Source of the DNA: Deltaproteobacteria bacterium
GTDB taxonomy: Bacteria; Desulfobacterota; JACPFL01
Assembly: GCA_016183025.1 (NCBI GenBank)
Contig: JACPFL010000097.1
Coordinates: 1 to 33,400 of the forward strand
DNA: 33,400 nucleotides
Direction of reading: 5' to 3'
Shown here: positions 16,888 through 24,085 of the stretch, in pieces
Layout: every line of letters begins with the position of its first letter
Position numbering within the stretch: the stretch's first letter is position 1
Notes under the pieces: model-generated
What the model was told of the DNA's origin: nothing
Databases searched by the model: none
Seen by the model: the letters and a program-made list of their open reading frames with translations, nothing else
Position numbers and translations under genes: made by a program

Positions 16888-18003
16888 ATGGACAAGTCTA
16901 GCAGAACCGTTTACGTCGGTCTCGACGTCCACAAAGACTCCATCGCCGTCGCCTACGCGCCTGAGGACCGCGGGGCCGAGGTCGTCTCCCTGGGGACGAT
17001 CGGCACGCGCCAGTGCGACCTCGACAAACTGATCCGCAAGCTCCAGTCCACGGGCGCGGCGCTCGTGTTCGGCTACGAGGCCGGCCCGTGCGGGTACTGG
17101 CTGTATCGGTACCTCACCCGGCTGGGCTTGAGCTGCCAGGTCGTTGCCCCGTCCCTGATCCCGAAGCGGGCCGGCGACCGGGTCAAGACCGACCGCCGCG
17201 ATGCGATCACGCTGGCCCGGCTCATGCGCAGCGGGGATCTCACCTCCCTCTATGTTCCCGAGATTCCCGACGAGGCCATTCGGGACTTGAGCCGCGCCCG
17301 GGAGGATGCCATGCGGGATCTCAAGGCGGCGAAGTACCGGCTGAAGGCGTTCTTGCTGCGGCAGGACCTTCGGGACGAGGGCCGGGCCAATTGGCACGCC
17401 GCTCATCTCCGCTGGCTGGCGGAGGTGGTGTGTCCGACCGCCGCCCAGCAGATCGTGTTTCAGGAGTACGTCCGCACCGTGACCGAGCGGACCGAGCGCC
17501 TGGAACGACTGGAGGGGGAGCTGCGCGAGGAGGTCAAGCGCTGGCGCCTGTCCCCGGTCGTGGAGGCGATCCAGGCCCTGCGCGGCGTCGAGCTCACGGG
17601 CGCCGTCATCGTGATCGCCGAACTTGGGGACCTCACGCGGTTCGACCCCCCGCGGCAGCTCATGCGTGACCTCGGGCTCACCCCGTCGGAGTACTCCTCC
17701 GGGGAGCGCCGGCGGCAAGGGGGCATCACCAAGGCCGGCAACACGCACGCCCGGCGGGCGCTGGTCGAAGGGGCGTGGGCCTATCGGTATCCGGCGAAGA
17801 TCAGTCGGCATCTCCAGCTCCGGCTGGAGAAGCTGCCGGTCGAGGTGCAACGGATCGGCTGGAAGGCGCAGGTGCGGCTGTGCAAGCGGTATCGGCGGCT
17901 GACGGCCCGGGGCACGCATGCGAACCAGGTCGTGGTAGCCATCGCACGGGAGATGGCGGCCTTCGCCTGGGCGATGGCCCGCGCGGTACCGCTCGCGAAC
18001 TAA
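16888..18003 (+). CDS. IS110/IS1111 family transposase (DEDD, RuvC-like plus C-terminal Tnp domain)
   Basis: [19 protein letters not shown]...[15 protein letters not shown]...[19 protein letters not shown]...[36 protein letters not shown]. Confidence 0.96.
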   Translation: MDKSSRTVYVGLDVHKDSIAVAYAPEDRGAEVVSLGTIGTRQCDLDKLIRKLQSTGAALVFGYEAGPCGYWLYRYLTRLGLSCQVVAPSLIPKRAGDRVKTDRRDAITLARLMRSGDLTSLYVPEIPDEAIRDLSRAREDAMRDLKAAKYRLKAFLLRQDLRDEGRANWHAAHLRWLAEVVCPTAAQQIVFQEYVRTVTERTERLERLEGELREEVKRWRLSPVVEAIQALRGVELTGAVIVIAELGDLTRFDPPRQLMRDLGLTPSEYSSGERRRQGGITKAGNTHARRALVEGAWAYRYPAKISRHLQLRLEKLPVEVQRIGWKAQVRLCKRYRRLTARGTHANQVVVAIAREMAAFAWAMARAVPLAN

Positions 18004-18051
18004 CGGAGCGGAGCGCCGGGAACAGCGGAGTTCAAACAGATTGATTGCGAT

Positions 18052-18238
18052 CTCGAGCCATCGGACGAGACGCGGCCCCGGTATCGGCGCAACCTTCGGC
18101 GACGTGACGAGGCCACGACCCCCGACCCTCGAGCGAAGCAGGCGCCGCGACGGACACCAGTCAGGTGGTACCCACCCCACGGATATCAGCATGATCAACC
18201 GTCGCCGTGACAGGCTCCGTCTCGTCCGAGGGTTCGAG
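18052..18238 (+). ncRNA. Candidate IS110/IS1111 bridge RNA (seekRNA)
   Basis: Located between the transposase stop and the right IR. 18052-18077 pairs with 18213-18238 (24 of 26 positions incl. two G.U; two 1x1 mismatches). Nested CGGCGACG (18097-18104)/CGTCGCCG (18200-18207) and hairpin GGTGG-TAC-CCACC (18164-18176). Confidence 0.6.
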
Positions 18239-18295
18239 CACCCCCCATGAAGGGAGAACATGGCCGCCGATCTTGACGTCATCGTCGACTTGACA

Positions 18296-18307
18296 GCGGG
18301 AGTCATA
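18296..18307 (-). repeat. Right subterminal inverted repeat of the IS
   Basis: GCGGGAGTCATA on +; reverse complement TATGACTCCCGC. Directly preceded by TTGACA (18290-18295). Confidence 0.75.
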
Positions 18308-18560
18308 TCAACGCTCGCTGTCAGCGGCGGCGTCCGAGCAGGGCGAAGACGCCGGCCGTTTCACCACGGTGTTAGAGGGCGTCCGTCCCTCGGTCGGTTG
18401 CATGATCGCCAGAGCAGAGATGATGTCCTCCAAGGTCACCTTGGTCATCAGGTTGAGCCCGCTGACGCTCCGTGCAACCTTCGGCGAGCGCGAGGGGGCG
18501 TGAGACCAGCGCGAGCGGGCCGACCGCCGTCAGGTTCACACGGAAGTTACAATAGACGCC

Positions 18561-18854
18561 TCATTCGACACTTGGCTCGGCAGGAAGCTGCGCGCCATGC
18601 CATACCGCGACGACCCAGACGGTCTTCCCTTCAACCCGATAGAAGAACCGATACGGAGGAATCACGACCTCTCGATACGGAAGCTCCGGGAATTCCCGAA
18701 TCAGCCGACCCGACTTCGGATACCGACTCAGCCGTCGAAGCATGCGCTCGGCCCGAAGCCGGAGCTTGCGCGCCGCCTCGGGGTTGTCGCCGTGAACGTA
18801 GGCCAGCGCCGCCAGGAACTGAAGACGGCCCGAAGGCGTGAACCGAACCCTCAC
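18561..18854 (-). CDS. RelE/ParE-family toxin
   Basis: MRVRFTPSGRLQFLAALAYVHGDNPEAARKLRLRAERMLRRLSRYPKSGRLIREFPELPYREVVIPPYRFFYRVEGKTVWVVAVWHG; ATGA overlap with the antitoxin. Confidence 0.9.
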   Translation of the reverse strand: MRVRFTPSGRLQFLAALAYVHGDNPEAARKLRLRAERMLRRLSRYPKSGRLIREFPELPYREVVIPPYRFFYRVEGKTVWVVAVWHGAQLPAEPSVE

Positions 18855-19132
18855 TTCGACGCGCGCGCGAGAAGCGCGTCGGCCTCGTCCAAGACCTTGT
18901 CCAAGTCATAGCCCTGGCCTGCAGCTATCTCCTTTTCCCCCCTGGCCAGCAGTCGCAGCAGCTGACGTTCATGCTCCGCCCTTTCGTAGGCCTCGACGCT
19001 CAGCATGACGGCTGCCGCTCTGCCTCGCTGGGTGATGACAAGTGGCTGCTTGGAGGCCCGTACCCGCTTGAGGGCCGCTGCCGCGTCCTGGCGCAAATCG
19101 GTCACGGGCATGATGTCTGGCACCTTGGGCAT
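18851..19132 (-). CDS. Phd/YefM-family antitoxin
   Basis: MPKVPDIMPVTDLRQDAAAALKRVRASKQPLVITQRGRAAAVMLSVEAYERAEHERQLLRLLARGEKEIAAG; upstream GGAGGG RBS. Confidence 0.9.
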   Translation of the reverse strand: MPKVPDIMPVTDLRQDAAAALKRVRASKQPLVITQRGRAAAVMLSVEAYERAEHERQLLRLLARGEKEIAAGQGYDLDKVLDEADALLARASK

Positions 19133-19158
19133 CTTTAGACCCTCCAGAAGTATTTTTA

Positions 19159-19187
19159 AGTGTACCTCTAAACGTGCCAGATAGCAA
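19159..19187 (-). promoter_or_regulatory. Possible promoter of the Phd/ParE operon
   Basis: Minus strand TTGCTA-N17-TACACT. Confidence 0.35.
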
Positions 19188-19189
19188 CC

Positions 19190-19268
19190 GCTCGCGGCCA
19201 CCTCGACCGTACGCCCGCGTGACCCGTTGGATCCGCGCTCCCCCCTTGCCGCAGATATCACACCTCAT
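19190..19268 (-). pseudogene. N-terminal remnant of a YgiT/MqsA-type zinc-finger antitoxin
   Basis: MRCDICGKGGARIQRVTRAYGRGG..LL resembles the YgiT-type zinc-finger N-terminus; the second CxxC and the rest are missing. Confidence 0.55.
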
Positions 19269-19286
19269 GGTGCCTGTCATCCCCTC

Positions 19287-19337
19287 TCAATCCGGGTCCA
19301 GCGTAACGATGACCATCTTCCCCGTGGGACTCAAGGC
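19287..19337 (-). pseudogene. Possible C-terminal remnant of the partner (DUF4258-like) toxin
   Basis: ALSPTGKMVIVTLDPD* directly upstream of the YgiT-like start; only 16 residues. Confidence 0.3.
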
Positions 19338-19484
19338 ATCCTCCCCCCCTCTCGCCGGGGCACGCAGGGACCGAGCCCCTGCCGTCGGAAGAAACGGGCG
19401 CCGCAGGACCGATCAGAAGTATCGGAGGCTGGCCGGTGAGACGGAGAGCTCGATCCGGCTGGCCAGCCAGCCCTGCCCGGGCTG

Positions 19485-20096
19485 CTAGGCCAGGAGGGCG
19501 GGGTGGCCGGCCCCGCAGACGATCTCGTAGCCCTGCTTGCAGCGGTTGGCCACGGCGATCGACTCGTCACAGCGCAGGTCGGGGCAGTGGACCAGAGGGA
19601 GGTGCTCCATCTCCCGCGTGGGCAGGGGCGTCCCCTCGGGGCTGCCCAGGAAGCGCGCATAGGTCTTCCACCAGAGGTCGTAGAGGAGGACCTTGTCCTC
19701 CTTCTTGAGACGAGGGTCAGGGAAACTGATGATCCGCTGCCACTTGGCCTGGCTGTCGGTCGGGCGGCCGATGTACAGGTCCAGCTTGGCCAGGACGCCC
19801 TTGTCCTTGAACTCCACGGCGCCGAAGAAGTGGTTGTTGGAGCACTTCGCCTCATACCCCTTGCCGAGCTTCGTGTTCGTCAGGATGACCCGGTTCTTGC
19901 AGTAGTGCTCCGGGCACTCCTCGGGCAGGCCGTACAGGCGCTGATGGAGCCAGAAGCGGTTGGTGTCCAGCAGGAAGATTCGGCGCGCGATCAGTCGCCG
20001 GATGATCGAGCTGATGAACTCGCACTCCTCCTTCGAGCGCGGGCGCGTGCGCTCTCCGCTGGGCGGCACGGTGAGGAGGATCTCCCACTTATCCAT
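19485..20096 (-). CDS. Uncharacterised protein with two C-x4-C-x17/18-C-x3-H putative zinc modules, in XDH operon
   Basis: MDKWEILLTVPPSGERTRPRSKEECEFISS...CPEHYCKNRVILTNTKLGKGYEAKCSNNH...CPDLRCDESIAVANRCKQGYEIVCGAGH; overlaps the upstream [2Fe-2S] subunit gene by 8 nt. Confidence 0.8.
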   Translation of the reverse strand: MDKWEILLTVPPSGERTRPRSKEECEFISSIIRRLIARRIFLLDTNRFWLHQRLYGLPEECPEHYCKNRVILTNTKLGKGYEAKCSNNHFFGAVEFKDKGVLAKLDLYIGRPTDSQAKWQRIISFPDPRLKKEDKVLLYDLWWKTYARFLGSPEGTPLPTREMEHLPLVHCPDLRCDESIAVANRCKQGYEIVCGAGHPALLA

Positions 20097-20544
20097 CGCC
20101 GGCCCGGAGCACCGCCTGGATGATCTCCACGTAGCTCGTGCAGCGGCAGATGTTCCCCGACATGAACTCCCGCACCTGCGCCTCGCTGGGGCGCGGGGTC
20201 CGGTCCAGCAGGGCCTTGGCCATCATGAGCATCCCCGGCGTGCAGTAGCCGCACTGGAAGGCCCCGTGCTCGATGAAGGCCCGCTGAAGCGGGTGGAGCC
20301 CTCCGTCCCTGGCGAGCCCTTCCACCGTGGCGATCTCGCTCCCCTCGGCGTAGGCCGCCAGGAGGAGGCACGAGCTGATGGGGCGTCCGTCGAGCAGGAC
20401 CGTGCAGGCCCCGCAGACTCCTTCCCCACAGCCATCCTTCGGGCCGGTCAGGTTCAGGCGATCCCGGAGCACGTCGAGGAGCAGCTCGTAGGGCTCCACC
20501 TCCACGGGATGGGTCTGCCCGTTGACGCGGAGCGCGAGCGTCAT
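20089..20544 (-). CDS. [2Fe-2S] subunit of xanthine dehydrogenase family
   Basis: GPKDGCGEGVCGACTVLLDGRPISSCLLL...FQCGYCTPGMLMMAKALLD...MSGNICRCTSYVEIIQAVL. Confidence 0.95.
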   Translation of the reverse strand: MTLALRVNGQTHPVEVEPYELLLDVLRDRLNLTGPKDGCGEGVCGACTVLLDGRPISSCLLLAAYAEGSEIATVEGLARDGGLHPLQRAFIEHGAFQCGYCTPGMLMMAKALLDRTPRPSEAQVREFMSGNICRCTSYVEIIQAVLRAGDG

Positions 20545-22859
20545 CTGCCACCATCCTGGAGGCCGGCGAGGGCCCGGAGCACGCGTTCGGTCGTGAAGGG
20601 GAGGTCCCGGAGGCGGACGCCGACCGCGCGGCGGATGGCATTGCCGACAGCCGGGGCCACACAGGCGATCGTGGACTCGGCGATCCCCTTCGCCCCGTAC
20701 GGGCCGTTCCGGTGGGGGGTCTCCACGATGACCGTGTCGAATAGCTCGGGGATATCCTTGAACGAGGGAAGCACGTACTGAAGGAAGGTCGCGTTCACCG
20801 GCTGGCCGCCCTCGAACACCATCTCCTCGAAGAACGTCTGACCGATCCCGATCGTCGCGTCTCCGCGGAGCTGCCCGCCGGCCAGCAGGGGGTTCAAGGC
20901 CTTGCCCGCGTCGGCCCCCGCGACGTACCGGAGCAGCCGCACCTGCCCGGTCTCGGTGTCCACCTCCACCTCGGCCGCCCCGGCACCCACGAGGTAGAAG
21001 GACGGGATGGACACCGGTTCCTCCCCATGGGGCTCCTTGGCCTCAAAGACCCCCTCGGCCTGGAGCGGGCTCCCCTGCTCCCGGGCTCGCCGGGCGAGGT
21101 CCCCGAATCCGAAGCCCTTGTCCGGGCTCCCGCGCACCGACACTCGGCCCCCCTCCACCACCAGATCGTCCGGCCGCACCTCGAGGAGCTGGGACGCCAG
21201 CGCCACCAGTTGCCGGCGCGCCTCGGCCGCTGCCCGGACCATCGCATTTCCCATGAAGAACGTCGAGCGGCTCGCCGTGGTCATCGTGTCGAACGGGGTC
21301 ACATCCGTGTCGGGCTGGTGCACGCGGACCGCCTGGAGCGGCAGGGCTAGCTCCTCCGCCACGATCTGCGCCAGCATGGTCCTGGGCCCCTGGCCCATCT
21401 CCACGGTGGAGGTCAGCACCGTGACCGTCCCATCGTCGTTGACCTGAAGGCCGCAGCGCGAGGTGGACTCCATGTTGGAGCTCTTGATCATGATGGCCAG
21501 CCCCTTGCCCCGGCGCCTCGTCCCCCCCGCCTTTGGGTCGCCTGCCCCTCCCCGTTCCGCCTTCTTCTCGCCCGCCGTTCCCCCCTCCGCCTTGCCCCAG
21601 CCGATGGCCTGGGCCACCTGCACGAGCAGCGGCTTGAACCCCACGCTGTGCAGCGCCTCGCCGGTGGCAAACCGGCTCCCCTCCTCCACCACGTTCTTCA
21701 GGCGCAGCTCCAGCGGGTCCATGCCGAGGACCTCGGCGATGCGGTCCATCTGGGACTCGTAGGCGAGCGCCACCTGCGGCACCCCGTAGCCCCGGAACGC
21801 GCCGGCGGAGGGCTTGTTTGTGTAGATGCAGTAGGACTCGGTCTTGACGTGCGCCAGCTTGTACGGCCCGGCCGCGAGCGTGGCGGCCTTCTTCGCCACG
21901 AGCGGGCCCCCCTCGGCATAGGCGCCGGTGTCGTAGAGGATCTCCACCTGGCGGGCCACCAGCGTCCCGTCGCGCTTCACCCCGGTCTTCATCCGGGTCA
22001 CGGCCCCGTGCTTGGTGATGGTGAAGAAGACCTCCTGACGCTTCAGCACGATCCGGACCGGCGCCCCGCTCTTCCAGGCCAGGAACGCGGCGATGGGCTC
22101 GATCTTGAGGTGGCTCTTCGCCCCGTACCCACCACCCACGTAGGGGACGATCACCCGGACCCGCTCAGGCTCCAGACGGAAGAGCTCCGCCAGGTTCATC
22201 TTCACGCCATAGGGCGTCTGCGTGCCGCTCCAGACCGTGACCCGGCCGCTGGGGTCGAAGGCGACGATGCAGCCGTGGGGCTCCAGGTGGCAGTGCTGCG
22301 TCGTGGCCGAGGTGTAGGTCTCTTCGACGATGAGGTCGGACTCGCGCCACCCCTGCTCGACGTCGCCACGGACAGTGGTGCTGAGGGAGCAGACGTTGCG
22401 CTGCTTCCCCAGGGCCTCGTGCAGCAGCGGCGCATCGGGGGCCATGGCCGCCACCGGATCGAAGACCCCCGGCAGCTCCTCGTACTCCACCTCGACGAGC
22501 TGCAGCGCCTCCTCCGCGGTCTCCCGGTCCACAGCCGCCACCGCCGCGACCGGGTCACCTACGTACCGGACCCGGTCCAGGGCCACCACTGACTGGTCCT
22601 TGTAAACCCTGCCGTACCTCCGCTCGACCCGGTCCCCACGCAGGATGTCGTCCCGGGTCAGCACGGCCCGGACGCCGGGGAGCTGCGCCGCCTTGGCGGC
22701 GTCCACATGCAGGAGCCGGGCATGGGGGTAGGGACTCCGCAGGATTCGCCCGTGGAGCATCCCGGGGACCTTGAGGTCAATGGCATATCGGGCCTCTCCC
22801 CGGACCTTCTCCTCGCCGTCGATCCGGCCGACTGGCTGGCCCACGGTTCGCAGCGTCAC
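20541..22859 (-). CDS. Molybdopterin-binding (large) subunit of xanthine dehydrogenase family
   Basis: Start GTG 22859 (VTLRTVGQPVGRIDGEEKVRGEARYAIDLKVPGMLHGRILRSPYPHARL...GGGYGAKSHLKIEP...GAFRGYGVPQVA); GTGA overlap with the FAD subunit and ATGA overlap with the [2Fe-2S] subunit. Confidence 0.93.
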   Translation of the reverse strand: MTLRTVGQPVGRIDGEEKVRGEARYAIDLKVPGMLHGRILRSPYPHARLLHVDAAKAAQLPGVRAVLTRDDILRGDRVERRYGRVYKDQSVVALDRVRYVGDPVAAVAAVDRETAEEALQLVEVEYEELPGVFDPVAAMAPDAPLLHEALGKQRNVCSLSTTVRGDVEQGWRESDLIVEETYTSATTQHCHLEPHGCIVAFDPSGRVTVWSGTQTPYGVKMNLAELFRLEPERVRVIVPYVGGGYGAKSHLKIEPIAAFLAWKSGAPVRIVLKRQEVFFTITKHGAVTRMKTGVKRDGTLVARQVEILYDTGAYAEGGPLVAKKAATLAAGPYKLAHVKTESYCIYTNKPSAGAFRGYGVPQVALAYESQMDRIAEVLGMDPLELRLKNVVEEGSRFATGEALHSVGFKPLLVQVAQAIGWGKAEGGTAGEKKAERGGAGDPKAGGTRRRGKGLAIMIKSSNMESTSRCGLQVNDDGTVTVLTSTVEMGQGPRTMLAQIVAEELALPLQAVRVHQPDTDVTPFDTMTTASRSTFFMGNAMVRAAAEARRQLVALASQLLEVRPDDLVVEGGRVSVRGSPDKGFGFGDLARRAREQGSPLQAEGVFEAKEPHGEEPVSIPSFYLVGAGAAEVEVDTETGQVRLLRYVAGADAGKALNPLLAGGQLRGDATIGIGQTFFEEMVFEGGQPVNATFLQYVLPSFKDIPELFDTVIVETPHRNGPYGAKGIAESTIACVAPAVGNAIRRAVGVRLRDLPFTTERVLRALAGLQDGGR

Positions 22860-23743
22860 GGGATCTGCACTCCATTGGCACGGGCCCGGCGGAGGGTCTC
22901 CTCCAGGGCCCGTCGCACAAAGACCTCCACCATGCGCTTCTTGTACCAGGTCGAGCCCCGGGCATCCGCCGGGGGGTCCACCAGCCGCGCGGCACGGCGC
23001 CCGGCCTCCGTCATCAGGTCTGCCGTCAGAGCCTGTCCGACGAGCATCGCCTCGATCTCCGGGAGCCGCTGCGGCACGGCCGTCACCGACCCGAGGGCCA
23101 GCCGTGCCTCCTGGACCCGGGCGTCCTCCCCCAGCCGGAGCATGCACGCGGCCCCGAGGGTGGGCCAATCGATCGAGGAGTGCCCCGAGAACCGGACGTA
23201 GCACCCTGCCAGGCGCGGCGGGGCCGGGGGGATGAACACCTCGGTCAGCAGCTCGTCCTCGGCCAGCACGGTCTGATAGGTGTCCACGAAGAACTGCGCG
23301 AACGGCACCTCTCGCGACCCCCGCGCACTCACTGCCCGGGCCCGAGCGTCCAGGACCAGCAGGACCGGCGCGGGGTCCGAGTGGTTGTCGGCATGGCACA
23401 GGTCCCCGACGAGCGTCCCCATGTTCCGGATGCGCAGGTTGGCGACGTGCGCGGTCGCCTCGGCGAGCACAGGGGCGCGCCGATGCACGACAGGGGAGAG
23501 CTCGACCTCGTGGTGGGTCGCCATGGCCCCGAGGCGGACCCCGCCTCCCTCCGTCTCCTGCACCCCTGCCAGTCCCCGGATCCGCTTCAGGCTGATCAGG
23601 CGGCGAGGCCGGTACAGGCCGTGCTTGACCAGGATCATGAGCGCCACGCCCCCGGCCACGATCCGGCCGTCGCTGCCGTCCTGCGCCAGGGCCTGGCAGG
23701 CCTCCTCCACCGTCTCAGGAAAGCTCAGATCGAATCGCGCCAT
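22856..23743 (-). CDS. FAD-binding (CoxM-like) subunit of xanthine dehydrogenase family
   Basis: MARFDLSFPETVEEACQALAQDGSDGRIVAGGVALMILVKHGLYRPRRLISLKRI...NLRIRNMGTLVGDLCHADNHSDPAPVLL. Confidence 0.92.
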   Translation of the reverse strand: MARFDLSFPETVEEACQALAQDGSDGRIVAGGVALMILVKHGLYRPRRLISLKRIRGLAGVQETEGGGVRLGAMATHHEVELSPVVHRRAPVLAEATAHVANLRIRNMGTLVGDLCHADNHSDPAPVLLVLDARARAVSARGSREVPFAQFFVDTYQTVLAEDELLTEVFIPPAPPRLAGCYVRFSGHSSIDWPTLGAACMLRLGEDARVQEARLALGSVTAVPQRLPEIEAMLVGQALTADLMTEAGRRAARLVDPPADARGSTWYKKRMVEVFVRRALEETLRRARANGVQIP

Positions 23744-23782
23744 CCGGACCCGGTTCCCTTCCAGCTTCCGCGCCGTCCGGTC

Positions 23783-23812
23783 ATTCTAGCGGACCGCTGC
23801 TCGGCGGGTCAA
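23783..23812 (-). promoter_or_regulatory. Predicted sigma70 promoter of the second XDH operon
   Basis: Minus strand TTGACC-N18-TAGAAT; -10 ends 39 nt before the ATG at 23743. Confidence 0.6.
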
Positions 23813-23817
23813 CGAAG

Positions 23818-23844
23818 CGGGCGTCGCGGCGTCGCGGGCGTCGC
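23818..23844. repeat. Short tandem repeat GGCGTCGC / GGGCGTCGC x3
   Basis: GGGCGTCGC-GGCGTCGC-GGGCGTCGC in the divergent intergenic region. Confidence 0.7.
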
Positions 23845-23977
23845 GTTCTTTTCCTGCACACGTTCAATGCACGGATGCCAGATCCGCACCACGGCCGGAG
23901 CAGGGGATCTCCTCGGACCTGCACGGTTACCCCAAAATCTCTAATAATTGAATGAGGGGGGCGCAGGGTGGGCAGCG

Positions 23978-23993
23978 TGGCACGGTTCCTGCT
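23978..23993 (+). promoter_or_regulatory. Predicted sigma54 (-24/-12) promoter of the amidohydrolase gene
   Basis: TGGCACGGTTCCTGCT versus consensus TGGCACGNNNNTTGCW: one mismatch, correct GG/GC spacing. Confidence 0.6.
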
Positions 23994-24085
23994 AGATCCA
24001 CACCGAATCGGTTTGCCCTAACCCGGTGGTGCGGGTGGGGTCCCGAACCCACATAGGGGGCAAGTCCCCGGGAGGTGATCTGGCG

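Larger units (their letters stand above)
16772..18310 (+). mobile_element. IS110 family (IS1111-like) insertion sequence; outer ends approximate
   Basis: DEDD transposase flanked by 12-bp subterminal inverted repeats at 16775-16786 and 18296-18307; long 3' non-coding region. Confidence 0.82.

Noticed and set aside
16882-18306. 474-aa minus ORF opposite the IS transposase
   Set aside because: Antisense shadow of a clear DEDD transposase; ends at IS boundary by coincidence of open frame in GC-rich DNA.
18429-18443. 15-nt palindrome CCAAGGT-C-ACCTTGG downstream of the IS
   Set aside because: Perfect but isolated; no adjacent promoter or gene start to give it a role.
18324-18560. Possible coding remnant between the IS and ParE toxin (minus frame NLMTKVTLEDIISALAIMQPTEG)
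   Set aside because: Short, no convincing family match by eye.
19468-19484. CAGCCC-TGCCC-GGGCTG hairpin after the Cys-rich protein gene as a terminator
   Set aside because: Short stem and no U-tract; common in this composition.
20541-23399. 952-aa ORF as a single protein
   Set aside because: The N-terminal ~180 aa is an out-of-frame reading through the FAD subunit gene; the real start is GTG 22859.
24017-24069. tRNA T-arm-like sequence on the minus strand (GTGGGTTCGGGACCCCAC...CGCACCA)
   Set aside because: T-loop would be 8 nt and no anticodon or D arm could be found; better explained as 5' UTR hairpins of the plus-strand gene.
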